This document shows, piece after piece, positions 9,771 to 16,999 of a stretch of DNA of 64,000 nucleotides (position 1 is the first letter of the stretch; every line of letters starts with the position of its first letter). The position numbers and the translations under genes are program-made. Under the pieces are notes generated by a model that was not told the origin of the DNA, searched no databases, and saw nothing but the letters and a program-made list of their open reading frames with translations. Source of the stretch: Butyricimonas faecihominis (GTDB lineage Bacteria > Bacteroidota > Bacteroidia > Bacteroidales > Marinifilaceae); NCBI RefSeq assembly GCF_033096445.1, contig NZ_AP028155.1:4159880-4223879 (forward strand), in the 5' to 3' direction.

Positions 9771-10439
9771 TTATTTTTTGGGACGGAGGTATTCGATAAG
9801 TTCAGAGGAGTAGTGTTCCATGCGGAAAACGATTTTGTCAACACGGGCAACCAAAAAATTGTAGGCCAGTTGGCCGATGATTCCGACGATCAACCCGGCC
9901 ACGGTGGTGATCATGGCGGTGTAGATACCCCGGGAGAGAAGACCAATGTCGATGCTGTTTCCGGCCATGGACATATCGTAAAAAGATTGTACCATCCCGA
10001 CCACGGTTCCCAAGAATCCGATCATGGGAGCGGTTCCGGCACAAGTGGCTAGGGTCGGAAGACCTCGTTCCAAGTTGGCGACCTCGTAATTGGCCGTGTC
10101 TTCCATGGCCTGACGAATTTCTTGTGGGTCTTCGTTGCTTATTTTGATTCCCTTGGCGATAGTGTGTGCCAGTGGCGAGCCTTCTTTTTCACATTCTTCG
10201 AGCGCAGCACGTGTGTTTCCGGTTTTCAAGGTTTCTTGTATTTTTTCCATGAAAGGGACATCCGTTAGCCCTGTTTTATGGATAAGCCAGAATCTTTCGC
10301 AAGCGATGTAGATAATGATAACAGACAGTATAAATATGGGGATCATCAACCAGCCGCCCATTACGACCATATCCCATAGATTCATTCCAGCGTTGTTCGC
10401 GGGTGCAGTTTGCACTGCCAGTATAAAAGTTCTAATCAT
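9771..10439 (-). CDS. MotA/TolQ/ExbB-family proton channel protein
   Basis: 222 residues with three predicted membrane segments: about 27-47 (GGWLMIPIFILSVIIIYIAC), about 130-155 and about 175-200. The family core is the segment GLPTLATCAGTAPMIGFLGT, followed by VVGMVQSF and later ISTAM-like GIYTAMITTVAGLIVGI. It pairs with the downstream ExbD to form the inner membrane energy-transducing complex. The start ATG at 10437-10439 gives a short N-terminus before the first membrane segment, as is usual in Bacteroidota ExbB proteins. Confidence 0.94.
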   Translation of the reverse strand: MIRTFILAVQTAPANNAGMNLWDMVVMGGWLMIPIFILSVIIIYIACERFWLIHKTGLTDVPFMEKIQETLKTGNTRAALEECEKEGSPLAHTIAKGIKISNEDPQEIRQAMEDTANYEVANLERGLPTLATCAGTAPMIGFLGTVVGMVQSFYDMSMAGNSIDIGLLSRGIYTAMITTVAGLIVGIIGQLAYNFLVARVDKIVFRMEHYSSELIEYLRPKK

Positions 10440-10504
10440 ACTCGTTTTTTATAGTCGTGCGAAGATAATGTGGTTTTTATGAATTCACAAATTAGAGGGG
10501 AGAA

Positions 10505-10666
10505 AGTTTGTAAAGTCTATAAAGTTCATAAGGTTTGTAAAGTTAATAGAGGCCTTCGAACAATGTTTAGCGGCAGCTTTGGCTGCCATCGACAAAGCTA
10601 CCGCTAAAGTTAACGGATGTTATGAACTTTTAGAACCGAAGGTTCAACTTTATAACTTTACAAACT
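10505..10666. repeat. Imperfect palindromic intergenic element, copy 1
   Basis: The outer arms AGTTTGTAAAGT (10505-10516) and ACTTTACAAACT (10655-10666) are perfect inverted repeats. Inner arms TAGCGGCAGCTTTG and CAAAGCTACCGCTA pair with one mismatch, so the whole 162 bp can fold into one long hairpin. The left half shares GTTCATAAGGTT(T/C)GTAAAGT and CCTTCGAAC with copy 2 at 13652. There is no coding potential. Confidence 0.75.
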
Positions 10667-10699
10667 AGAGGTGTGCCAAAAGTCTTTTGACACACCTCT
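10667..10699. terminator. Hairpin terminator for the ABC exporter operon
   Basis: AGAGGTGTG-C-CAAAAG pairs with CTTTTG-A-CACACCTCT. It has the same core and the same C/A mismatch as the hairpin at 7784. It sits just after the stop of the permease gene, which is read leftward. Confidence 0.75.
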
Positions 10700-10703
10700 T
10701 GCA

Positions 10704-11660
10704 TTATCGGGATCTGATTTCCTTTCTCATGAAAGAACCATACGAGAGTGCGAAACAGATGACGGTGGCGGCAATCAGTCCCGTGAGTTGTGGCCAGACA
10801 ACCATTAAACTTTGTCCCAGTGGTAGCGGGCTGGGGATTGCCCCATGAACCTGTTCCATGGTCAAGGGACCCAAGCTACGAACCGAGGGCATCAGTAGTG
10901 TTGTGGTTGCCTCGTTGAAGAGCATGCTTGGGGCAAAACGCAATAGGTTGAGCATGAATTTCTGGTAACTGATGACTTGGTAGGCGCTAGCCATGGCCGA
11001 GGGGCTGATGGCTTTACCGACCAAGTTGATAATCATGTTGTAAAAGACGCTGAAGAATAACCATACGGCCACGCATGCCAAAGCCGAGGTGGCGGCCTGT
11101 TTGAACTTTATCGAGAAGAAAATGGATAAGTTCAGCCAGAAGGCCACGTAAATAATACTAACCACTACAAAGGCTATAATACGCAAAAACTCTTCCGCTG
11201 TCGGCGGTATTCCTATCGCTATTAGCCCGAATCCCATAACCAGAAGTGCAAGGGCTAGTAACATGCTCCCGATGACGATCAAGGCTCCCACGAATTTGGC
11301 GTTGATCAGGTAATCCCGGTGAATGGGTTGGGACAGGATGCGACTAAGCGTTCCTTTACTTTGTTCGGAATTGATGGCATCAAACCCGAGCGCGATGCCC
11401 AATAACGGCCCGAGAAAGTTAATGAAAATCACGAACGAGGGCAGGGTGCCGTCGGATACGGTGAATAGTTTCAAAAACAAGAATGAACCGTCGGGATCAT
11501 TGGGTTTGATGGCTGCCCCGATATTGGTTAATGCCGTGTAGAGGGAACCCATGCAAGTCAGCGCGATAATGGCTATCAGGATGATGAATTTCCAGCTTCT
11601 GACATGGTCGGCCACTTCTTTACGGACAATTACCCAGAACGGACTTTGTATTTTATTCAT
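10704..11660 (-). CDS. ABC-2 type transporter permease (NosY-like)
   Basis: 318 residues, six predicted membrane segments. The first is near 25-45 (IILIAIIALTCMGSLYTAL), followed by a periplasmic loop. The cytoplasmic motif NSEQSKGTLSRILSQPIHRD is characteristic of ABC-2 permeases of the NosY/gliding type. The last segment is near 290-310. It overlaps the upstream ATPase gene by 8 bp and so should be translationally coupled. With the ATPase and the NEW3-domain protein it forms a three-gene exporter unit found in many Bacteroidota and Archaea. The cargo is unknown. Confidence 0.92.
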   Translation of the reverse strand: MNKIQSPFWVIVRKEVADHVRSWKFIILIAIIALTCMGSLYTALTNIGAAIKPNDPDGSFLFLKLFTVSDGTLPSFVIFINFLGPLLGIALGFDAINSEQSKGTLSRILSQPIHRDYLINAKFVGALIVIGSMLLALALLVMGFGLIAIGIPPTAEEFLRIIAFVVVSIIYVAFWLNLSIFFSIKFKQAATSALACVAVWLFFSVFYNMIINLVGKAISPSAMASAYQVISYQKFMLNLLRFAPSMLFNEATTTLLMPSVRSLGPLTMEQVHGAIPSPLPLGQSLMVVWPQLTGLIAATVICFALSYGSFMRKEIRSR

Positions 11661-12393
11661 GGCTTTTTCCTCCTCCGAAATAACGGTTATACATATTTTC
11701 GAGCCCGTGTTCCTCGTTTTGTAACTCGTTGACGTTGACCTCTGCCAAGAGTTTACCTCCCCCGAACAGGCCTACCCGGTCGCAGATTTGCTGAACTTGA
11801 TCCAGATGATGGGAAGAGAATAGTACGGTCAGCCCGTTTTCTTCTCTTAATTGCCGGATCAAATCCATGAATTCCTGAACCCCTGCTGGGTCAATACCGG
11901 ATGTCGGTTCGTCAAGGATAATCACTTCCGGTTGCTTGATCAGCACATCCGCCAGTCCGAGACGTTGGCGCATACCCCGGGAGTATTTCCCGGCTTTCTT
12001 CTGTGTGTCAACCGGTAGCCCTACCCGTTCGAGTAATTCCTCGGCCTTGTTTCTTGCATCCGCTTCCGGGATCCGGTTCAGGCGGGCCGTGTATAACAGG
12101 TTTTCGATACCTGTCATGTCATCATAGAATCCGACGTCTTCCGGCAGGTAACCCACCTTTTCCCGTACTTGTATCGGGTTCCGGGTTGAATTGATCCCGC
12201 AGACCTGTACCGTTCCGGAAGTCGGGTCCGTCAATCCGAGCATCATTAGGATTGTCGTGGATTTACCGGCCCCGTTCGGGCCGAGAATCCCGAATATTTC
12301 CCCTTTTTGGACGGCGAGATTTATGTGGTCAACAGCGGTGAATTTCCCGTACTTTTTCGTCAGTTCATGAAGTTCGATGATAGGCTCGCTCAT
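11653..12393 (-). CDS. ABC transporter ATP-binding protein
   Basis: 246 residues with all ATPase motifs: Walker A GPNGAGKST (about 39-47), signature YSRGMRQRLG (about 138), Walker B VIILDEPTSGIDPAG (about 158-172) and the switch His in FSSHHLDQ. It resembles NosF/CcmA-type exporters and energises the permease encoded immediately downstream (8-bp overlap). It starts 3 bp after the stop of the NEW3-domain gene, so the three genes form one tight operon read leftward. Confidence 0.96.
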   Translation of the reverse strand: MSEPIIELHELTKKYGKFTAVDHINLAVQKGEIFGILGPNGAGKSTTILMMLGLTDPTSGTVQVCGINSTRNPIQVREKVGYLPEDVGFYDDMTGIENLLYTARLNRIPEADARNKAEELLERVGLPVDTQKKAGKYSRGMRQRLGLADVLIKQPEVIILDEPTSGIDPAGVQEFMDLIRQLREENGLTVLFSSHHLDQVQQICDRVGLFGGGKLLAEVNVNELQNEEHGLENMYNRYFGGGKSHE

Positions 12394-12396
12394 GAT

Positions 12397-13560
12397 TTAC
12401 CTCCTTCCATATTTGCGGAACAGGTAGTACACGCATCCCAAGGCGACAAGGATGACCAGTACGCCCATCCAACCCCAGATCATGGGTGTTCTCACTGCGA
12501 TTCTGAAATCTGCCGAGGAGTTTACTTCCGGAGTTTTGGCCGATATTTTAGTCACGTAGTCTCCCGGAAGAGCTTTTTTGGATGCTTTTACCGTGGCCGT
12601 GACGTTAGCGGTTTCACCTGCTTTCAAGCGATTGATTTTTGCCGGTTCGAAGGTTACTTCCCAGTCAACCGGTTTGTTGGCAGATAGCTGGATGTCTTTT
12701 AGTTCTGCCGATCCGGTATTCCGGACAATTAAGTCTATATTTTTGTTATCTCCTGCGGTGATCTCGCTGCTGAGCAGGCCACGGGGTGTTGTCAGTTCCA
12801 TCTGGTAGGTTCCCGTGATCACGACTTCCAGGTCTAGCTCGGCAGAGGTGGTGCTTGTCGTGGCACGTACCGGAATCTTGTAACTTCCGGCTTCAACGTT
12901 GGCCGGAGGGTTAATGTCAATCGTGATGTTCTGGGTGGCATTCGGTTCAACTTGGGCCGATGTGGCTTGCTTGTAGTTTGCCTTGAAGACCACGTTCCAG
13001 CCTCTGGGAGCTTGTGCCATCAGCGCGTAGAGCTGTTGTTCTGCTGTTTGGTTTTTCAGCGTGGCGTTGAAGGTAAACGAGGATTTGGAGTTCCCTTGCA
13101 TGTTGGGTTGATTCGTGGTAAAATCGGTTTGGTAGGTTCCTTGTTTGGAGACCGTGATCGCGATGGGGAGTTCTCCAAGTCCCTCGGCAACAACCGTGAA
13201 ACGGTAAGTTCCTTTGTTGACTTTTAGCGGGATGTCCACTTTTAACGAAACGTTCTTTTTGTCGTGGGGTAGGACCGCAAGTTCACTGATGGTCCACGTG
13301 CCGGCCTTTAGTTCGTAATTCCAGCCTCGTGGCAGTCCTTTCACGGATAAGTTCACGTTTTTAACTACATCGTAGTTGTTGATAACGTCAATACTGTAGT
13401 TTACAGATTCTCCCGGTGGAACAGCGATTTTCGTGTAGGGAGTGTACAGAATCACATTCTTGTCGGATTCCGAGGCCTGCAATTGTATGGGAAGAACACC
13501 CATCAGCAGTACCAGTAACAGATTAAAATAATTTGCACGCATTGTCATAAAAATTTTCAT
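12397..13560 (-). CDS. NEW3-domain membrane-anchored protein of the ABC exporter operon
   Basis: 387 residues. A signal peptide (NLLLVLLMGVLPIQLQA) is followed by about three Ig-like repeats. These have the pattern 'PPGESVNYSIDVIN' and 'LKAGETANVTATVKASK', matching alpha-galactosidase-associated NEW3 domains (COG1470). A C-terminal membrane helix (IWGWMGVLVILVALGCVYYLF) and a basic tail end the protein. It should be anchored in the inner membrane with the repeats outside. It is first in an operon with an ABC ATPase and permease, so it is a likely extracytoplasmic partner of the exporter. An ATG two codons before a second ATG (MKIFMTM) leaves the exact start uncertain. Confidence 0.85.
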   Translation of the reverse strand: MKIFMTMRANYFNLLLVLLMGVLPIQLQASESDKNVILYTPYTKIAVPPGESVNYSIDVINNYDVVKNVNLSVKGLPRGWNYELKAGTWTISELAVLPHDKKNVSLKVDIPLKVNKGTYRFTVVAEGLGELPIAITVSKQGTYQTDFTTNQPNMQGNSKSSFTFNATLKNQTAEQQLYALMAQAPRGWNVVFKANYKQATSAQVEPNATQNITIDINPPANVEAGSYKIPVRATTSTTSAELDLEVVITGTYQMELTTPRGLLSSEITAGDNKNIDLIVRNTGSAELKDIQLSANKPVDWEVTFEPAKINRLKAGETANVTATVKASKKALPGDYVTKISAKTPEVNSSADFRIAVRTPMIWGWMGVLVILVALGCVYYLFRKYGRR

Positions 13561-13593
13561 TAGATAATTTTGATATGATTTTCAATACGTTTC

Positions 13594-13601
13594 CAAATAT
13601 A
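13594..13601 (-). promoter_or_regulatory. Candidate -7 box for the NEW3/ABC operon
   Basis: Read on the minus strand this is TATATTTG, matching TAnnTTTG, 34 bp before the start codon. No convincing -33 element was seen. Confidence 0.4.
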
Positions 13602-13651
13602 TATACTATCTGTATTACTTATTTTTAAAAGATTTGAAAAAAAATTATTTT

Positions 13652-13782
13652 GGTTCATAAGGTTCGTAAAGTGACGGGAGTCCTTCGAACCGTGTTTAAT
13701 GGTTGTTCTAGCTACAATAGACAAAGCGTCCTGTAAGGACGCTTTGACTTTATGAACCTTATAAACCTTATGAACTTTATAA
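13652..13782. repeat. Imperfect palindromic intergenic element, copy 2
   Basis: It begins GGTTCATAAGGTTCGTAAAGT and ends with the complementary-type series ACTTTATGAACC ... CCTTATGAACTT. A central hairpin AAAGCGTCC / GGACGCTTT is present. It shares blocks GTTCATAAGGTT, GTAAAGT, CCTTCGAAC and TGTTTA, in the same order, with the element at 10505. It is non-coding and lies between two leftward units. Confidence 0.7.
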
Positions 13783-13787
13783 CCCCA

Positions 13788-14729
13788 TCATAGTAGCATG
13801 ATCACGCTAGCCGATAGTGTGCTGATGCAAATCCAAAGGATGATGCCTAACAGGATCGGTTTGAAACCAACTTGTTTGATGGTATCTTTAGAGAGTCCGG
13901 CACCGATGAGGAATAGTGTGAATAACATTCCGACTTTAGCGAATCCCACGATTTGAGTGTAGAGATGTCCCCATTGCGGCGTGTAGGTAGCGATGATCAT
14001 GGCGACAATGTAGAAGAAAATAAAGTAAGGAATGGATATTTTTGATTTGGTGTTTGTTCCTTTATTATAGAAGAAGGCGGCGATCAATGAAACCGGGATG
14101 ATCCAAAGCGCCCGGATCAGTTTGGTCGTGGTGGCGATAGCCAAAGCCTCGTTACTGTACGTTTTAGCTGCACCTACCACGGAACTCGTGTCGTGGATGG
14201 CGATAGCGCACCAGTATCCGAATTGATGATCGTCCATTTCCAGCCAGCGTCCGATTATTGGGAAGATGAATAGTGCCACGGCGTTAAGCATGAAAATGGT
14301 TCCCATGGCCACGGTGATGTCCTTGTCTTTGGCTTTAATGACAGGAGCCAAGGCGGCAATGGCACTTCCCCCGCAGATGGCGGTTCCCCCGGAAACGAGG
14401 AATCCGGTGTCCCGGTTGACTCTTAGTTTGCTGGTAAAGAATAATCCCAAACCGATGGTAACGACAATAGAAAATATGGTGAATAGGATTCCTGTTTTCC
14501 CGGCCTCGATGGCTTGTTCCACGTTCATACCGAAACCTAGTCCTACAACGGATATTTGGAGAAGTATATGGGTGATCCGGCTATTGATTGCCAAGAACGG
14601 GTGACCGATAGTCAGCGATAAAATTAGACCTAGTAAAAGGGCAAAGCCCGGATCAAGAAATGGTACAAGAAATAAAGCTACGATGAAAAGTACTTCCTTT
14701 TGATTTTTGTTCAGTTGAATTTTGCTCAT
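13788..14729 (-). CDS. yeiH: YeiH/PSE-family putative sulfate exporter
   Basis: 313 residues, about ten membrane segments. The conserved core has GGTAICGGSAIAALAPVIKA (about 113-132) and AIHDTSSVVGAAKTYSN (about 178-194), the two signature regions of the UPF0324/YeiH family. Family members are annotated as putative sulfate exporters, with weak experimental support. A LysR regulator gene lies 102 bp upstream on the same strand, as yeiE does with yeiH in Enterobacteria. A LysR-type palindrome lies in that gap, which suggests the regulator controls this gene directly. Confidence 0.92.
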   Translation of the reverse strand: MSKIQLNKNQKEVLFIVALFLVPFLDPGFALLLGLILSLTIGHPFLAINSRITHILLQISVVGLGFGMNVEQAIEAGKTGILFTIFSIVVTIGLGLFFTSKLRVNRDTGFLVSGGTAICGGSAIAALAPVIKAKDKDITVAMGTIFMLNAVALFIFPIIGRWLEMDDHQFGYWCAIAIHDTSSVVGAAKTYSNEALAIATTTKLIRALWIIPVSLIAAFFYNKGTNTKSKISIPYFIFFYIVAMIIATYTPQWGHLYTQIVGFAKVGMLFTLFLIGAGLSKDTIKQVGFKPILLGIILWICISTLSASVIMLL

Positions 14730-14763
14730 AATCTTTAGTTATTTGTTCGGTGCAAAATTCTCT

Positions 14764-14771
14764 CAAATATA
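14764..14771 (-). promoter_or_regulatory. Candidate -7 box for the yeiH-like gene
   Basis: Read on the minus strand this is TATATTTG (TAnnTTTG), 35 bp before the start codon and downstream (in transcription order) of the palindrome at 14802-14820. That is a reasonable position for LysR-type activation. Confidence 0.5.
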
Positions 14772-14801
14772 TGAATCTTGGAAATAAGAAATATTCAGAT
14801 G

Positions 14802-14820
14802 GTATAACTTTTAGTTATAC
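14802..14820. promoter_or_regulatory. LysR-type operator (perfect palindrome)
   Basis: GTATAAC (14802-14808), a 5-bp spacer and GTTATAC (14814-14820) form a perfect 19-bp palindrome with the T-N11-A layout of LysR boxes. It lies between the LysR gene and the yeiH-like gene, about 30 bp upstream of the yeiH -7 box. Confidence 0.6.
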
Positions 14821-14831
14821 TTCAATTACCT

Positions 14832-15734
14832 CTATATTTTATGTTTCGATTTCCGATTCCGGGATTCGCAGAATCTCAGGAGTAGCTCGGCGTAGGGGTC
14901 AATGGTACCCTGCTTGTGAATGGCATAGAGCGTGCGGGAGATTTCGAGGTTGTCGATGTCGATGATTTTTAGCAAGCCACAGGCCAGTTCGTCTTGGATG
15001 GAAAACACGGAGACCAAGGCATGGCAATTGGAGTGTTTGAGGTATTGTTTGATTCCCTCGGTACTTCCGATAACGATCTGTTGGTTTAGCTCGTTGATAG
15101 ACATCCCGGCTGCGGATAGCTGGCGCTGGATAATATTATATGTTCCGGAGCCTTCTTCCCGAACGACGAATTTTAACGTCTTCAGTTGTTCTTTCGTGAT
15201 CGATTCCGGGGAATCATTTTTGGCCGAGGTAACCAGGACGATTTCATCCCTTAAAAAAGGGATGTAGTGAATGTCCGTTTGCGAGGGTACACCTTCAATG
15301 AAGGCGAGTTGGATGTTTTTATCCAGTAATTCCTGCTCGATCTGGTAGGTGTTACCGCTGATCAGGTTTATTTCGATATAGGGATGAGTTTCCCGGAAAC
15401 GGGCCAAGTATTCGGGTAATATGTACTGGGATAGCGTGGTACTGGCCCCGATGTGTAAAGTCCCGGAGAACTCTTTTTTCATGTGCTGCAGGTTGAAGGT
15501 GATGATGCGTTCCCGTTCAATCAGTTCTTCGCTTTGTTCCAAGAGGTATTTCCCGGCAGGGGTAAGCATCAACCGCCCTTTCTCACGATCAAAAAGAGTG
15601 ATCCTCAATCCCTTTTCCAGTTCCTTGATACTTTTGGAAATGGCCGGCTGGGAAAGTCGTAATATCTCGGCAGCTTTTGTCGTGTTCAAATGCTTTGCCG
15701 TGTGATAAAAGATCGTGAGTTTATGGTCTAGCAT
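14832..15734 (-). CDS. LysR-family transcriptional regulator (YeiE-like)
   Basis: 300 residues from MLDHKLTIFYHTAKH. The frame is open 15 codons further upstream, but a TAnnTTTG box (15757-15764, minus strand) lies inside that extension and the helix-turn-helix then begins at the usual place, so the inner ATG was chosen. The HTH (TTKAAEILRLSQPAISKSIK, about 19-38) is followed by a periplasmic-binding-like effector domain. The effector is unknown; family members linked to YeiH often sense sulfur compounds. The probable target is the downstream yeiH-like gene on the same strand. Confidence 0.94.
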   Translation of the reverse strand: MLDHKLTIFYHTAKHLNTTKAAEILRLSQPAISKSIKELEKGLRITLFDREKGRLMLTPAGKYLLEQSEELIERERIITFNLQHMKKEFSGTLHIGASTTLSQYILPEYLARFRETHPYIEINLISGNTYQIEQELLDKNIQLAFIEGVPSQTDIHYIPFLRDEIVLVTSAKNDSPESITKEQLKTLKFVVREEGSGTYNIIQRQLSAAGMSINELNQQIVIGSTEGIKQYLKHSNCHALVSVFSIQDELACGLLKIIDIDNLEISRTLYAIHKQGTIDPYAELLLRFCESRNRKSKHKI

Positions 15735-15756
15735 CTTGTTTACTTTTAATTCTGAA

Positions 15757-15764
15757 CAAAGGTA
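15757..15764 (-). promoter_or_regulatory. Candidate -7 box for the LysR gene
   Basis: Read on the minus strand this is TACCTTTG, matching TAnnTTTG, with TTGACC just upstream at 15779-15774. It argues against the longer open frame beginning at 15779. Confidence 0.5.
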
Positions 15765-16115
15765 GAGAAAAATGGTCAATCTATTGCTTTAAAGTACACG
15801 TTCCTTTGCATCGTGGCTATTTTGACGTCATTATTGGTAAAAAGATAGTAATAATCATGTAATAATCTGATGTAAGTCTTTGAGGGGAGTTCATTCGCAC
15901 TTGTAGTTCTATTGACAATGGGCGATGAAAGGGCGATGAAAGGGTGTGAGATGGGAGAGAGGAGATTATTACGGTGGCTTTTGTATGTTTTTATGGAGAA
16001 TATATAGTGTTAAATGGCTAATTTTTTTCTTGAAAAATATTATTTGTTTTTTGTAAAGAATTTTTGGGTAGGAAAAGGGGGTAATTTGTTGTTTATTAGT
16101 ATGCTGTAAAGATCG
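15765..16115. other. Intergenic stretch upstream of the invertible promoter
   Basis: No gene is visible. The only structure is an 11-bp tandem duplication, GGGCGATGAAA twice (15920-15941), followed by G-rich sequence. The rest is AT-rich. Confidence 0.6.
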
Positions 16116-16270
16116 AAAAACGATCGTTTAATGATATTAACAAAGCAGAACTGTTAAATTGATAACCTAAAAGTGTAAATATCTAATTACAAGAATCCAA
16201 AAAAAATTGACAAATAGATGGTGATATTTAAAATTGATGTATATTTGCAGCGCATTAAACGATCGTTTTT
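16116..16270. promoter_or_regulatory. Candidate invertible capsule promoter, here in the ON orientation
   Basis: The left arm AAAAACGATCGTTTAATG (16116-16133) is the exact reverse complement of the right arm CATTAAACGATCGTTTTT (16253-16270). The 119 bp between them hold a -7 box TATATTTGC at 16240-16248 pointing right, toward the NusG-like gene and capsule operon. The core AAACGATCGTTT resembles the sites recognised by Mpi-type serine recombinases at invertible capsule promoters of Bacteroides fragilis. No recombinase is in the window, so one would act from elsewhere. Inversion itself is inferred from architecture, not seen. Confidence 0.8.
16240..16248 (+). promoter_or_regulatory. -7 promoter box of the capsule locus
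   Basis: TATATTTGC matches the Bacteroidota TAnnTTTG box. Transcription should begin near 16255, at the edge of the right inverted repeat. No clear -33 element is seen at the usual offset; TTGAC at 16207 is too far upstream. Confidence 0.65.
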
Positions 16271-16468
16271 TAATTTGAATGAATCGTTCGTGCAGACAGC
16301 TTTCATGCATTGTTGCTGTGTAGAGTGAAGTGCGTGGAACACATGGCCGTAAATCAGGACCCGTGACAGGGTTAGTGCGCGAAGCGCGTCCGGGCGGTTC
16401 GTGTGTCCGGGGATTACAGAGACAAAGAAAATCATCGTTCGCTAGAAAATAGGGAAAGAATAAAAATA
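16271..16468 (+). ncRNA. Structured 5' leader of the capsule operon
   Basis: About 200 nt lie between the predicted transcript start and the upxY-like start codon. The leader is GC-rich compared with its surroundings and holds several short hairpins: ACCC/GGGT (16359-16362 / 16369-16372), GCGC-GAA-GCGC (16377-16387) and CCGG/CCGG (16390-16393 / 16407-16410). In Bacteroides, UpxY proteins need the 5' untranslated region to load; this leader could be the loading region. I do not recognise a named RNA family. Confidence 0.4.
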
Positions 16469-16990
16469 ATGGTTGCGTGTAACAAGTTAAACTGGTATGC
16501 TGCTTATACCCGTGTAAATCAGGAATTATTGATCAAAAGAAAGCTGGATGAACTGGGGATCGAGAATTTTTTGCCCCAGGAGGAACAGGTACGAGAAACA
16601 CCCGTTGGACGTAAAAAGATCCGGGTGCTTTTGATTCATGGGTTAATATTTATCCGGACGGATAAGGCAACAAGTTTTTCCTTGATAAATGATCATTCGT
16701 TGAATATTGTTTATTTGAAAGATATAGAGGGACGCCATTCGCTGGTAGTTCCGGATAAACAAATGCAGGATTTCATGTTTTTGTTGGATTTCTCAACTGG
16801 TAGCGTGGAGGTTTTGAACAAAGGAATCAAACGGGGTGATCGGGTAAGAGTTATTAAAGGTCCCTTGCAAGGATTGGAAGGAGAGTTGGTACGTTTGAAA
16901 AATCATAAACGTGTAATTATTCGTTTGGATGGGGTGGCCTCTATTGCTACTTCTTATATTCCAAGTTCGTTTCTTGAAAGAATAGAGTGA
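16469..16990 (+). CDS. upxY: UpxY-type NusG-family transcription antiterminator
   Basis: 173 residues from MVACNKLNWYAAYTR. An earlier in-frame ATG at 16403 lies in the leader and gives a sequence unlike the family. The N-terminal NGN domain begins WYAAYTRVNQELLIKRKL and continues to about residue 105. A C-terminal KOW motif (KRGDRVRVIKGPLQGLEGEL, about 122-141) follows. It is the first gene after the invertible promoter, as UpxY proteins are in Bacteroides capsule loci. There they prevent premature termination in their own long operon. The attenuator-like structure at 17791-17880 and the hairpin at 33141 are possible targets. The symbol is by position and family, not proven orthology. Confidence 0.88.
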   Translation: MVACNKLNWYAAYTRVNQELLIKRKLDELGIENFLPQEEQVRETPVGRKKIRVLLIHGLIFIRTDKATSFSLINDHSLNIVYLKDIEGRHSLVVPDKQMQDFMFLLDFSTGSVEVLNKGIKRGDRVRVIKGPLQGLEGELVRLKNHKRVIIRLDGVASIATSYIPSSFLERIE

Positions 16991-16999
16991 TACAAAATA

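Noticed and set aside
9813-10052. Open frame opposite the ExbB gene
   Set aside because: It lies wholly inside a well-supported gene on the other strand, and its low-complexity His/Gly/Asp composition is typical of an antisense shadow.
12307-12687. 126-codon plus-strand frame across the ABC ATPase/NEW3 junction
   Set aside because: It spans the junction of two strong minus-strand genes and its sequence has no domain pattern.
15920-15941. 11-bp tandem duplication as a CRISPR or iteron start
   Set aside because: Only two copies, no spacers and no associated genes.
16116-16270. Miniature transposon defined by the inverted repeats
   Set aside because: No target duplication is visible outside the arms, and the enclosed promoter at the head of a capsule locus fits an invertible switch better.
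16187-16435. Minus-strand open frame of 82 codons in the capsule leader
   Set aside because: It crosses the inverted repeat and the promoter and has no family resemblance. The region is better explained as promoter and leader.
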